From JBCCXL01 sp039191605 (lineage in GTDB: Bacteria; Acidobacteriota; Thermoanaerobaculia; Multivoradales; JAHZIX01): a stretch of 64,000 nucleotides of DNA. Position numbers and translations under genes: made by a program. The stretch spans positions 62,001-126,000 of the forward strand of contig JBCCXL010000010.1 in assembly GCA_039191605.1 (NCBI GenBank), read 5' to 3'. Shown piece after piece: positions 35,524 to 43,203 of this stretch. Each line of letters starts with the position of its first letter. Position 1 is the stretch's first letter. The notes below the pieces were generated by a model, which had not been told where the DNA came from, made no database searches, and saw nothing but the letters and a program-made list of their open reading frames with translations.

Positions 35524-37276
35524 GACTGCCCTCCTCCACCACCTGACCTTGCTCCAGCACCAGAATCCGATCCGCCATTCGCACCGTCGAGAAGCGGTGA
35601 GAGATCAGCAGGGTCATGCGATCCTGCGCCAGCGTTCTCATCTTGCGATAGAGATTGAACTCGGACTTGGCGTCCATCGCTGCCGTCGGCTCATCCATGA
35701 TCAAGAAGGGCGCTTCGCGAACCAGGGCGCGGGCGAGGGCAAGCCGCTGCCACTGGCCGAGGGAGAGCTCTACGCCGCCCTCGAATTGCCGACCCAGGAG
35801 CGTGTCGTACCCCTCGGGAAGCTCGAGGATCGTCTGGTGCACCCCGGCCTCTCTGGCGGCCTTTTCGATTCGCTCCTGGTCTTCGATGTGGTCGATGCTC
35901 CCCATCCCTAAGTTCTCCCGCACGGAAAGCTGGAAGCGGGCGTAGTCCTGGAACACGACCCCCACCTGACTGCGCCACTGATGCGGATCGAGATCCCGCA
36001 GGTCGACGCCATCGGCGAGAACCTGGCCGACGGTGGGGTCATAGAGCCGGAGCAAGAGCTTGACCAAAGAGGTCTTGCCGGCTCCGTTCTCCCCCACCAG
36101 GGCAACGCATTCACCGGCCCTGATCTCGAAATTGAGATCGGCCAGGATCACCCGATCCGTATTCGGATAGGTGAACCCAACGTTGCTCACCTCGATGCCC
36201 TTGTTGAGGGCCGGGACCCGGCGCGGCTTCGCAGGCGTCGGAAGACTCGATTCCAGGTCGAGGTATTTCTTCAGGTTCCGGGCGAAGAGCTGGTTCTGGT
36301 AGGAGTTCGCAACGGCCGCCAACAACCTCTCGAAGAGCGACTGAATGCGGCTGAAGGCTCCACCGTAGAGCGCCATATCGCCCACCGTGAGCCGCCCGGC
36401 AACAACCCCGAGAATCACCACCAGGTAGCACGAGTAGTAGCCCAGGGACGAGAGAAACTCGCCGCCTAGGGTGGCGGTCGTCTGTCCCCTGGAGAGCTCG
36501 ATGTTTTCCTTGCGGAAGCGGCGGTGGAGGCCCATCACTCGATCCGAAAGGTATTTCCCGATCCCCCAGACCCGGACCTCCTTGGCGAAGGCATCGCTGG
36601 TCAACACGCCGCTGAGGTAGCCGGCCCGGCGGCCGATCGGAGTGCGCTGATCAAAGACCATGAAGCGGCGCCAGCCGAAGTGGATCATCGCCCAGAAGCT
36701 CGGCAGCGTCGTGGCGATCAGGATCAGGGTCATCCAGGGCTTGAAGACGAGCACCAGGCCGCCGATGGAGATCAGCGTCAATAGGGTTTGAGCGATCTCG
36801 ATGCAGGACCCCAAGAGCTGAATGGGGCCCTGCCCCGCCTGCTGCTGCGCTCGGCGCAGGAAGTCGTGGTAAAGCGGGGATTCATAGGCTTCGAGGTCGA
36901 GCTGAATGGATTTGTCCAGCACCACCTGCTGCACCGTCAATACGAAATTTTCCTGCAGCACGTTCCGGGCGTGCCCCGAGAGCAGTCCGGCGGATACGCC
37001 GACAACGATGGCCAGCATCTCGCCGAGGAGCAGCATGTACACCATGTTCAGCGGCTCTCCGCTGCGCTCCGCCGCCGGCAGGCCGATGATCACGATGATC
37101 TGGTCCATCAGCAGCTTCGTCAGCGTCAGCTGGGCTACCGGAACCAGGGCCTGCACGATAGCCAGCACAGCGACGGCGGAAGCCGCACCGCGATGACTCT
37201 TCCACAGAAGCCCCAAGATCCAGGGCAGAAGCCGAATCAGCTCCTTGGCCTCGACCAGGCGGCCGCGCAGGCTCAC
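35396..37276 (-). CDS. ABC exporter (fused membrane and ATPase domains) of the precursor-peptide cluster
   Basis: A 626-residue half-type exporter. The N-terminal membrane domain (residues about 1-330) has six helices, for example LIRLLPWILGLLW and ILGVVAGRLTVGDMALYGGA. The ATPase has Walker A GENGAGKTS, Q-loop VVFQDYARFQ, signature LSLGQWQRLALARAL, Walker B FLIMDEPTAAMD and ISHRFSTVRMAD. It lacks the N-terminal C39 peptidase domain found in many peptide exporters, so leader removal must be done elsewhere. The GTG start overlaps the ATP-grasp stop by four bases; the metalloprotease overlaps its end. Confidence 0.93.
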   Translation of the reverse strand: MSLRGRLVEAKELIRLLPWILGLLWKSHRGAASAVAVLAIVQALVPVAQLTLTKLLMDQIIVIIGLPAAERSGEPLNMVYMLLLGEMLAIVVGVSAGLLSGHARNVLQENFVLTVQQVVLDKSIQLDLEAYESPLYHDFLRRAQQQAGQGPIQLLGSCIEIAQTLLTLISIGGLVLVFKPWMTLILIATTLPSFWAMIHFGWRRFMVFDQRTPIGRRAGYLSGVLTSDAFAKEVRVWGIGKYLSDRVMGLHRRFRKENIELSRGQTTATLGGEFLSSLGYYSCYLVVILGVVAGRLTVGDMALYGGAFSRIQSLFERLLAAVANSYQNQLFARNLKKYLDLESSLPTPAKPRRVPALNKGIEVSNVGFTYPNTDRVILADLNFEIRAGECVALVGENGAGKTSLVKLLLRLYDPTVGQVLADGVDLRDLDPHQWRSQVGVVFQDYARFQLSVRENLGMGSIDHIEDQERIEKAAREAGVHQTILELPEGYDTLLGRQFEGGVELSLGQWQRLALARALVREAPFLIMDEPTAAMDAKSEFNLYRKMRTLAQDRMTLLISHRFSTVRMADRILVLEQGQVVEEGSHEELLKRDTRYAQMFHMQAEAYRSKVVSVGAPGGPGQRVAAG

Positions 37277-38301
37277 GACGCCAGCTCCGTTTCAAATTGC
37301 AGTGATTCCCGGGTCAGATAGGGATGAGTCGCCAGGGTATCGACTCCCAGCAGCTCATCGACCAGCGCTTGGCGCAGCGGCAGACCCGTCAGCTCTTCGA
37401 TCCAGGCCCACTGCCCATTGGGGTTGACCTCGAGAAAGAGGTACTCCCCTTCCGGAGTCACGATGAGGTCGATATTGCACATATTGAGGCGCAGGCGCTG
37501 CTTCATTCGAAGGCAGAGGCGCTCGATCTCCGGAGGAAGCCAGATCGCCTCCTGCCGTACCGTTTCCAAATCGTGGCGACAGTCCAGCTGGGTCGCTTCG
37601 GACTCCTGGCTATGGATCGATGACGCCCACACCCGATTTCCAATGATGTTGACCCGGATCTCGTAATCCTTCGGAATCAGCTGCTGGAAGAGGCAGGGAG
37701 CCAGGGCGATGGAATCCAGAGAGGCATCCAAAGTCTCCTCGGTGACCAGAGTCGTGTAGATCCCGTAGGCGTTGCCGTCGTCATCGGTAATCGGCACAAA
37801 GCGCAGCGGCTTATAGATCATCTGCCCACGGCAGGCCTCAAAAAAGCTCAACGCCTTGGCGGGGTCGTTGGTCACCAGAGTCGGAGCGACGGTAAAGCCG
37901 AGCTCCTTCGCCAAACGCAGCTGATGGATCTTGTGCCCCGCCGCCGCCACGATGTGAGGAGGGCTCACCCAGCGCCGATCGTAGAGAACCCGGTAGAGGC
38001 CGGTCAGAGCCTCCTGGGATTCGCGGTAAGAGAAAGGCCGCTGCCCCTCAGGAATCGATGGATCGAGCTCCACCATGCCGGGTCGCCGATACCAAAGCCC
38101 GACCACTTCAGAGAGGGGATAAGAGCGGCCCTCGACGCAAATTTCTCCCTGGAAGTGATGATGAGCCGGCTCCGTAGAAATCTGAACTGAAGTCGGAAAT
38201 TGCTCAGTGCAAAGCCTCAGGTATTCCTCACCACGACGACGGCATTCCGCCTCTACCCAATCGCTGTGGGTGTCGATCTCTTGCGTAATTAGAATCAGCA
38301 C
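37273..38301 (-). CDS. MvdD/MvdC-like ATP-grasp peptide ligase (graspetide maturase)
   Basis: A 342-residue ligase with an N-terminal substrate-recognition domain (MLILITQEIDTHSDWVEAEC) and an ATP-grasp core. The core shows GQMIYKPLRFVPITDDDGN (ATP-binding lysine), YEIRVNIIGNRVWASSIHSQ, and the metal site FLEVNPNGQWAWIEEL, which is the signature of the microviridin-type ligases that phosphorylate an Asp or Glu side chain and join it to Ser, Thr or Lys. GTG start with GAGGAGG upstream. The gene lies directly after eleven precursor genes and before an exporter, so it most likely cyclises those peptides. Bond type and sites are unproven. Confidence 0.9.
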   Translation of the reverse strand: MLILITQEIDTHSDWVEAECRRRGEEYLRLCTEQFPTSVQISTEPAHHHFQGEICVEGRSYPLSEVVGLWYRRPGMVELDPSIPEGQRPFSYRESQEALTGLYRVLYDRRWVSPPHIVAAAGHKIHQLRLAKELGFTVAPTLVTNDPAKALSFFEACRGQMIYKPLRFVPITDDDGNAYGIYTTLVTEETLDASLDSIALAPCLFQQLIPKDYEIRVNIIGNRVWASSIHSQESEATQLDCRHDLETVRQEAIWLPPEIERLCLRMKQRLRLNMCNIDLIVTPEGEYLFLEVNPNGQWAWIEELTGLPLRQALVDELLGVDTLATHPYLTRESLQFETELAS

Positions 38302-38400
38302 GGTGCCTCCTCTTTAGAGAGAAACTTCAAAGATAGAAAAATCAAAGACACCGTGGCGGCTAGATATCAGCAACCTAACCGCCACGGCTCTTAGAAGGCC
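38302..38400 (-). terminator. Hairpin and T-tract between precursor 1 and the ATP-grasp gene (attenuator)
   Basis: Read on the minus strand: arms CCGTGGCGG and CCGCCACGG (38351-38387) around a 19-base loop, followed by TGTCTTTGATTTTTC. It would stop a fraction of transcripts, so that the precursor genes are expressed more than the enzymes. The ribosome site GAGGAGG of the ATP-grasp gene follows. Confidence 0.7.
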
Positions 38401-38562
38401 TTAGACCGGGTCAACAGGCACCGGGCTATAGTTGTTGTCATCGCTACAGGTCGTGTGGCGAGAGAGAGCGCAAACTAGCTTGTGGTTGGAATCCTCGAGC
38501 TTGGTCGCCAGGTGGGCGCCAAAGGGCTCAGACTTCTTCGAGCTTTCAAACGTGGGGCTCAT
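38401..38562 (-). CDS. Graspetide-like precursor peptide 1, 53 aa
   Basis: Starts MSPTFESSKKSEPFGAHLAT with GAGAGGAAC upstream and lacks the MEVMF start of most copies. The leader ends in KLEDSNHKLVCALSRHTTCS, then DD at residues 41-42, then the unique tail NNYSPVPVDPV. It is the copy nearest the ATP-grasp gene and has its own strong promoter. The leader shares EPFGAHLA-x-KLE, a short motif reminiscent of the PFFARFL recognition helix of microviridin leaders. Shorter than 60 residues, so it would be missed by a common ORF cut-off. Confidence 0.85.
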   Translation of the reverse strand: MSPTFESSKKSEPFGAHLATKLEDSNHKLVCALSRHTTCSDDNNYSPVPVDPV

Positions 38563-38758
38563 AGTGTTCCTCTCGATTCAGGAAGGGGTGGGTGATGCGC
38601 TCCTCCTTGCCGATGGCAGAAGAAGCAGGGAAGCTCGGGACGTCTGGCCAGATGGCCGCCTTGTGCAGACAGCTCCCGAAGGGATCCCGAACGCTTTCTC
38701 CTACTTTGAGGAGAAATCATAAATACAGCTTATAGCCATATCTAAATTTCCTAAAAAC

Positions 38759-38786
38759 AATATACACGAATCATCAATTATGTCAA
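38759..38786 (-). promoter_or_regulatory. Sigma70-like promoter for precursor 1
   Basis: On the minus strand TTGACA (38781-38786) is followed by 16 bases and TATATT (38759-38764), a near-consensus pair in an AT-rich stretch. It lies about 200 bases upstream of the precursor 1 start. The arrangement is almost the same as at 43.2 kb. Confidence 0.7.
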
Positions 38787-39115
38787 CACACCCTATAGCG
38801 CTCCAGTCCCCTGAGCCTTGATTCAGCGAGTGATCCGCAGCGCAACGCAAGACCTCTCCAGCGGTTTTGGGTAGCCGATGCGTACCGAGCTCTGCTCCCT
38901 TCCCGCCCGGCATGCGGGTTTTCCAGATGTCTACCCAACTCCTGTTTGGCGGAGATACCCCCCGAGGGGCTCTGCAATCCCTTCTCTGGCTTTCATTGCT
39001 CGCGCTCCCTGCCGCACAAAGAACAGCCAATCCAGTTCCGCTGATCGCTTCACGGGGCAAGCAACCTCAGGTGGTCTCGAATCGAGACCACCCAAGGAAT
39101 CAGCAGACCTTAAGG

Positions 39116-39283
39116 TCAGCCACCATCGTCACCTGGCTGCTCTACCGGAAAGTCGTTATCGTCCGTGCAGGTCGTCCGAGAGGACAGCGCACAGACCAGC
39201 TTGTGATTCGAGCTGTCGAGCTTAGTCGCAAGGTGAGCGCCGAAGGGCTCGGCTTTCTTCGAGCTTTCAAACATGATTTCCAT
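39116..39283 (-). CDS. Graspetide-like precursor peptide 2, 55 aa
   Basis: Starts MEIMFESSKKAEPFGAHLAT, nine bases after GGAG. The conserved part ends VCALSSRTTCTDD and the tail is NDFPVEQPGDDGG, with three acidic residues close to the end. A single variation in the shared part is KLDSSN instead of KLEDSN. A degenerate copy of the upstream hairpin is at 39324-39351, next to four copies of GAGGGC. Confidence 0.85.
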   Translation of the reverse strand: MEIMFESSKKAEPFGAHLATKLDSSNHKLVCALSSRTTCTDDNDFPVEQPGDDGG

Positions 39284-39503
39284 GGGATCAATCTCCATTC
39301 GTGGAAGGGTTTTCGGGGGTGGGACTCCCTCGAGCCTGATGCCGAGAGGGCGAGGGCGAGGGCGAGGGCGAGAAGCGTCTTCCGCCTCTCTCTGCGATCT
39401 TTCCGCTAGAGCGAGAGACAAATACTGGATATTCGCTGGCCCGCTCGTTCGAAAAACTGCCCGGGCGGCCTCCAGACGAGACCACCCAAGCAATCAACTG
39501 GCC

Positions 39504-39701
39504 CTAGAACCAGTTAACGGGGGGTTCACCAGGATCTTCGGGGGGAACTGTCGGATTTCCCGGAGACCCTTGATGGTCATCCGCGCAGGTCGTCCAAGAA
39601 GACAGCGCGCATACCAGCTTGTGGTTGGAATCCTCGAGCTTGATCGCCAGATGAGCGCCAAAGGGCTCGGCTTTCTTCGAGCTTTCGAACGTGGGGGTCA
39701 T
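39504..39701 (-). CDS. Graspetide-like precursor peptide 3, 65 aa
   Basis: Starts MTPTFESSKKAEPFGAHLAI after GAGGAACACC, so it belongs with copy 1 to a second leader type (MxPTF). The conserved block is VCALSSWTTCADD and the tail HQGSPGNPTVPPEDPGEPPV (plus three residues, NWF) is long and proline-rich, with three acidic residues. It has a different upstream region from the MEVMF copies and no conserved hairpin. Confidence 0.85.
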   Translation of the reverse strand: MTPTFESSKKAEPFGAHLAIKLEDSNHKLVCALSSWTTCADDHQGSPGNPTVPPEDPGEPPVNWF

Positions 39702-39882
39702 GGTGTTCCTCTACATTCAAGAATGGGGTGAATGATGTACTCCTCCTCACCGACGGCAAGGGGAGCGAAAGGGGTATGGTTTGGAAGAGGACTGCGTCCT
39801 GCAGATGCCTCCGTAGGATCCGCTTGCAGAACGACCGTTCGGACGGCCTCAGATCGAGACCATCTGAAGGCTAATGAACTGT

Positions 39883-40059
39883 TCAGGGATTGCCACCGCT
39901 ACCAGGAAGCTGGCCATTCGGAACATACTCAATGTCATCTGCACACGTGGTTTTGGTAGACAGCGCGCACACTAGCTTGTGGTTAGAGTCCTCGAGCTTA
40001 ATCGCGAGGTGAGCGCCGAAGGGCTCGGCTTTCTTCGAGCTTTCAAACATGACTTCCAT
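39883..40059 (-). CDS. Graspetide-like precursor peptide 4, 58 aa
   Basis: Leader MEVMFESSKKAEPFGAHLAI; the conserved block is VCALSTKTTCADD and the tail is IEYVPNGQLPGSGGNP. The hairpin lies at 40098-40125. The tail has one acidic residue, so a ring that always uses a tail Asp or Glu would be limited here. Confidence 0.85.
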   Translation of the reverse strand: MEVMFESSKKAEPFGAHLAIKLEDSNHKLVCALSTKTTCADDIEYVPNGQLPGSGGNP

Positions 40060-40299
40060 GGGGTAAATCTCCATTCGTGGAATGGTTTTCGGGGGGTGCT
40101 CCCTCGAGCCCAATGCCAAGGGAGCGGGAGCCCGGGACGGCTAGCCAAATAGCTGCTCTGCAGATACAGCTCCCGAGGGGATCCCGGGCGTCTTCTCCTG
40201 TTTTCAGGAGAATCAAGAAATCTCTATGGAAATAGCTGAGTCGAAAATGCCTACAAACCTTCAGACATGGGTTTCATTCGTTCACTCCTTGGAGCAAAG

Positions 40300-40332
40300 G
40301 CCAGGTCGGCCTCGGGCCGAGGCCGACCTGGC
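40300..40332 (-). terminator. 15-bp perfect hairpin after precursor 5
   Basis: Arms GCCAGGTCGGCCTCG (40300-40314) and CGAGGCCGACCTGGC (40318-40332) with loop GGC begin 12 bases after the precursor 5 stop. A short CTTTGCT follows on the minus strand, so it can be a terminator or an mRNA-stabilising end. Confidence 0.6.
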
Positions 40333-40344
40333 GTCTAACTAGGC

Positions 40345-40509
40345 TCAGGGCCAACCAGGATCAGCGGCCACTAGGTCTTGTTGATCGTCCGTGCAGGTGG
40401 TGCGGAGGGAGAGAGCACAAACCAGCTTGTCGTTCGACTCCTCCAGCTTGGTCGCTAGATGGGCGCCGAAGGGCTCGGCTTTCTTCGAGCTTTCAAACAT
40501 GACTTCCAT
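40345..40509 (-). CDS. Graspetide-like precursor peptide 5, 54 aa
   Basis: Leader MEVMFESSKKAEPFGAHLAT; KLEESNDKLVCALSLRTTCT then DD, then the tail QQDLVAADPGWP. Two exceptions in the shared part are KLEESND (Asp for His). A ribosome site GGAGA lies nine bases before the start, and the hairpin is at 40547-40574. The gene was identified by reading the minus strand directly: it is shorter than 60 residues. Confidence 0.83.
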   Translation of the reverse strand: MEVMFESSKKAEPFGAHLATKLEESNDKLVCALSLRTTCTDDQQDLVAADPGWP

Positions 40510-40714
40510 GAGATGGGTCTCCGTTTACAAAAGGGTTTTTCGACAAACTCCCTGTAGCCCAATGCCAAGGGAGCGAGGGCGAGAAGCGTCCTGCACCTCT
40601 CGTTGAGGTATTCCCTCTAGAGCACAAGCCAACCAATGGAGATTCGCTATCTCGTTCCTTCAAGAAACTCCCTAGGTGACCTCGAGACGAAGCCACCCAG
40701 GAAATCAACATGCC

Positions 40715-40885
40715 TTAGGGCCAGTTTCCATTCGGATCAGGTCCGTAGACGGGATCGGGATCATCGGTGCAGGTCGTCCGAGAAGACAGCGCGCAAACCA
40801 GCTTGTAATTCGAGTCCTCGAGCTTGGTCGCGAGATGAGCGCCGAAAGGCTCCGCTTTCTTCGAGCTTTCAAACATGACTTCCAT
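40715..40885 (-). CDS. Graspetide-like precursor peptide 6, 56 aa
   Basis: Leader MEVMFESSKKAEPFGAHLAT; the conserved block VCALSSRTTCTDD; tail PDPVYGPDPNGNWP. A distinguishing change is SNYKLVC (Tyr for His). GGAGATTCATCCC precedes the ATG. The hairpin is at 40924-40951. The tail has two Asp residues in PDP repeats. Confidence 0.85.
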   Translation of the reverse strand: MEVMFESSKKAEPFGAHLATKLEDSNYKLVCALSSRTTCTDDPDPVYGPDPNGNWP

Positions 40886-41156
40886 GGGATGAATCTCCAT
40901 TGGTGGAAGGGTTTTCAGGGTGTGCTCCCTCGAACCCAATGCCGAGGGAACGGGGGCCCGGGACGTCTGGCCAGATTGACTGCTCTTGCGAGGCAGCTCC
41001 CGAGGGGATCCCGAGCGACGCCTCCTCTGACTAGAGGAAGCGATCTCAAACGTTCATCCTCAGAGCCCTGAGACTTCGAGAGATCCCGGGCTCTAGAGGC
41101 AGAAAGCAGCGACGGCCGGATCTATGAATCCAGACCGCCGCCGCCTTCAGAACGAC

Positions 41157-41321
41157 TTAGACAGGAATGGGCAACGGCTGCTGATCAGGCTCGATGTCAT
41201 CGGTACAGGTCGTACGCGCGGATAGCGCACACACCAGCTTGTGGTTGGAATCCTCAAGCTTGGTCGCCAGGTGGGCGCCAAAGGGCTCCGACTTCTTCGA
41301 GCTTTCAAACATGACTTCCAT
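41157..41321 (-). CDS. Graspetide-like precursor peptide 7, 54 aa
   Basis: Leader MEVMFESSKKSEPFGAHLAT; conserved block VCALSARTTCTDD; tail IEPDQQPLPIPV. The start follows GGAGATTCATCCC. The upstream frame happens to be open to 41486, but the same upstream region is in a different frame relative to precursor 6, so it is not coding. The hairpin at 41359-41386 is a perfect 9-bp stem. Confidence 0.86.
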   Translation of the reverse strand: MEVMFESSKKSEPFGAHLATKLEDSNHKLVCALSARTTCTDDIEPDQQPLPIPV

Positions 41322-41485
41322 GGGATGAATCTCCAGTGATGGAAGGTTTTCGGGGGTTGCTCCCTCGAGCCCAATGCCGAGGGAGCGGGGAGCACGGGAC
41401 GTCTGGCCAGATGGCTGCTCTTTCGAGACAGCTCCCACAGGGATCCCGAGCGACACGTCCTCTGTGCAGAGGAAGCGATTTCGCA

Positions 41486-41540
41486 CTTTTAGCCCTAGAG
41501 CACAGGCGTTCGAGAGATGACAGGCTCTAGAAGCTAAAAG
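41486..41540 (-). repeat. Interrupted inverted repeat after precursor 8
   Basis: CTTTTAGC and CTAGAGC are mirrored by GCTCTAG and GCTAAAAG, giving a stem of about 15 bp with a short interruption. It lies about 50 bases after precursor 8. It may end or stabilise that message. A weaker hairpin of similar layout follows precursor 7. Confidence 0.5.
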
Positions 41541-41590
41541 CCGCAGCGACCGGATACCGAGACCCAGATCGCCACGGCATTCAGAGCGAC

Positions 41591-41755
41591 TTAGACTGGC
41601 CCAATCGGCTGCCGAGGAGGTCCGTTGTCATCATCGGTACAGGTCGTATGCGCGGATAGTGCACAGACCAGCTTATGATTCGAATTCTCCAGCTTGGTCG
41701 CCAGGTGGGCGCCAAAAGGCTCCGACTTCTTCGAGCTTTCAAACATGACTTCCAT
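41591..41755 (-). CDS. Graspetide-like precursor peptide 8, 54 aa
   Basis: Leader MEVMFESSKKSEPFGAHLAT; KLENSNHKLVCALSAHTTCT then DD; tail DNGPPRQPIGPV. It has an unusually short spacer of 66 bases after precursor 9 and lacks the conserved hairpin, so it is probably translated from a joint message. Read directly from the minus strand. AATGGAGAACCACCC precedes the ATG. Confidence 0.83.
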   Translation of the reverse strand: MEVMFESSKKSEPFGAHLATKLENSNHKLVCALSAHTTCTDDDNGPPRQPIGPV

Positions 41756-41821
41756 GGGTGGTTCTCCATTAATGAAACGGTGTTAAAGACAGATCCCTAA
41801 ACCTCCAGGGGGCAAAATGGC

Positions 41822-41992
41822 TCAGAGCGGGGCGGGGCCGCCTGGGTCCCTCGTATCCGGCTTATGATCGTCGGAGCAGGTAGTGCCCAACGAGAGAGCG
41901 CAAACCAACTTATGGTTGGAATCCTCGAGCTTGGTTGCGAGGTGGGCGCCAAAAGGCTCCGACTTCTTCGAACTTTCAAACATGACTTCCAT
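41822..41992 (-). CDS. Graspetide-like precursor peptide 9, 56 aa
   Basis: Leader MEVMFESSKKSEPFGAHLAT; conserved block VCALSLGTTCSDD; tail HKPDTRDPGGPAPL. The block is unusual in having Leu-Gly before TTC, where the other copies have a basic residue or Trp. The hairpin is at 42030-42057. Confidence 0.86.
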   Translation of the reverse strand: MEVMFESSKKSEPFGAHLATKLEDSNHKLVCALSLGTTCSDDHKPDTRDPGGPAPL

Positions 41993-42322
41993 GGGGTGGG
42001 TCTCCGTTGATGGAAGGGTTTCGGGGGGGGCTCCCTCAAGCCCAATGCCGAGGGAGCGGGGAGCACGGGACGTCTGGCCAGATGACTGCTCTTGCGAGAC
42101 AGCTCCCAAAGGGATCCCGAGCAGCGCTTCCTCTCCTCTACCTAGAGAAAGCGATTCCTTACACCTTGGGTCCCAGAGAACAGAGCTTCTAGGCGAGACA
42201 GACAGAGCTCCGGGTAGCAACCATCACTTTTTGAGCCTGCCGCCGCCTTAAGTCCAGCTGAGCAGGAGGTACAGCAGAAAACAGCGCCTCGCAGCCTGTA
42301 ACGGAACACCCTGGGAACCGAC

Positions 42323-42355
42323 GCCAGTTCGCCCTCGATACGAGGGCGAACTGGC
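42323..42355 (-). terminator. 15-bp perfect hairpin after precursor 10
   Basis: Arms GCCAGTTCGCCCTCG (42323-42337) and CGAGGGCGAACTGGC (42341-42355), loop ATA, begin 12 bases after the precursor 10 stop. There is no T-tract on the minus strand. Its layout, but not its sequence, equals that of the hairpin after precursor 5. Confidence 0.6.
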
Positions 42356-42367
42356 TTTCATGGCGAC

Positions 42368-42541
42368 TTAGAAGAAGACCAAGTCGTCGTGGTCCGGCGT
42401 ATCAGTCGGAGGCAAGTCATCGGTGCAGGTGGTCCGAGAGGACAGCGCACAGACCAACTTGTGGTTGGAATCCTCGAGCTTGGTCGCCAGGTGCGCGCCA
42501 AAGGGCTCTGACTTCTTCGAGCTTTCAAACATGACTTCCAT
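42368..42541 (-). CDS. Graspetide-like precursor peptide 10, 57 aa
   Basis: Leader MEVMFESSKKSEPFGAHLAT; conserved block VCALSSRTTCTDD; tail LPPTDTPDHDDLVFF, which has four Asp residues and two Thr residues, the richest set of potential ring-forming side chains together with copy 11. The hairpin is at 42579-42606. Confidence 0.86.
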   Translation of the reverse strand: MEVMFESSKKSEPFGAHLATKLEDSNHKLVCALSSRTTCTDDLPPTDTPDHDDLVFF

Positions 42542-42808
42542 GGGGTGGGTCTCCGTTGATGGAAGGGTTTCGGGGGGTACTCCCTCAAACCCAATGCCGA
42601 GGGAGCGGGGGGCCCGGGACGCCTGGCCAAATGGCCGCTCTTTCGAGACAGCTCCCGAGGGGATCCCGGGCGACACCTCCTCGGTTCAGAGGAAGCAATT
42701 TCGTACGTTTAGCCCTAGGGCATAGCCATCGAACGGATTCCGGTCCTAGGGATCAAGAGCCGTAATGACCGCACGCAAGAGCCCAAGCGCAGCGGGCTTC
42801 AGACGAAC

Positions 42809-43006
42809 TTAGGTGACCGGAATAGGCTCACGAGGGCCGTCAGGGACAGTGTCAAGCCGGTCCCGGCCGTCATCTTGGGTGTCATCGGTGCAGGTAGTAC
42901 GAGAAGACAACGCACAGACCAGCTTGTGGTTGGACTCCTCCAGCTTGGTCGCCAGGTGGGCGCCAAAGGGCTCCGACTTCTTCGAGCTTTCAAACATGAC
43001 TTCCAT
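42809..43006 (-). CDS. Graspetide-like precursor peptide 11, 65 aa
   Basis: The first precursor gene of the transcript. Leader MEVMFESSKKSEPFGAHLAT; KLEESNHKLVCALSSRTTCT then DD; tail TQDDGRDRLDTVPDGPREPI (plus PVT), the longest tail and the most acidic: four Asp residues and one Glu. The hairpin is at 43044-43071, and the promoter lies about 200 bases upstream. Confidence 0.86.
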   Translation of the reverse strand: MEVMFESSKKSEPFGAHLATKLEESNHKLVCALSSRTTCTDDTQDDGRDRLDTVPDGPREPIPVT

Positions 43007-43043
43007 GGGGTGGGTCTCCGTTGATGGAAGGGTTTCAGGGGGT

Positions 43044-43071
43044 GCTCCCTCGAGCCCAATGCCGAGGGGGC
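43044..43071 (-). promoter_or_regulatory. Conserved leader hairpin upstream of eight precursor genes (this copy: precursor 11)
   Basis: In its best form (41359-41386) it has arms GCTCCCTCG and CGAGGGAGC around a 10-base loop with the conserved CATTGGG (minus strand). Copies lie at 39324-39351, 40098-40125, 40547-40574, 40924-40951, 41359-41386, 42030-42057, 42579-42606 and 43044-43071, each about 40-70 bases upstream of a start codon. In most copies the stem is kept, sometimes with a mismatch or G-U pair. No T-tract follows, so it is not a simple terminator; an mRNA element is likely. Confidence 0.7.
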
Positions 43072-43203
43072 GGGGAGCCCGGAACGTCTGGCCAGATGAC
43101 TGCTCTTGCGAGACAGCTCCCCCGAGGGATCCCGGACGTCTTCTCATGTCGCCAGAAGAATTCAATAATACGACTTATTGCCATATTTATTTATTCTAAA
43201 TTA

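Noticed and set aside
41157..41486. Longer in-frame start upstream of precursor 7 (and similar ones at 39493, 42220, 42676, 43165)
   Set aside because: The upstream sequence is conserved between spacers but in different frames relative to the leader (compare precursor 6 with 7), and a good ribosome site precedes the short start.
41486..42355. Inverted repeats as ends of an insertion sequence
   Set aside because: No transposase frame between them, no target-site duplications, and each hairpin lies just after a precursor stop.
38400..43200. CRISPR-like array of regularly repeated segments
   Set aside because: The repeated units are several hundred bases long, carry ribosome sites and reading frames, and the variable parts are translated tails; there are no short spacers and no cas genes.
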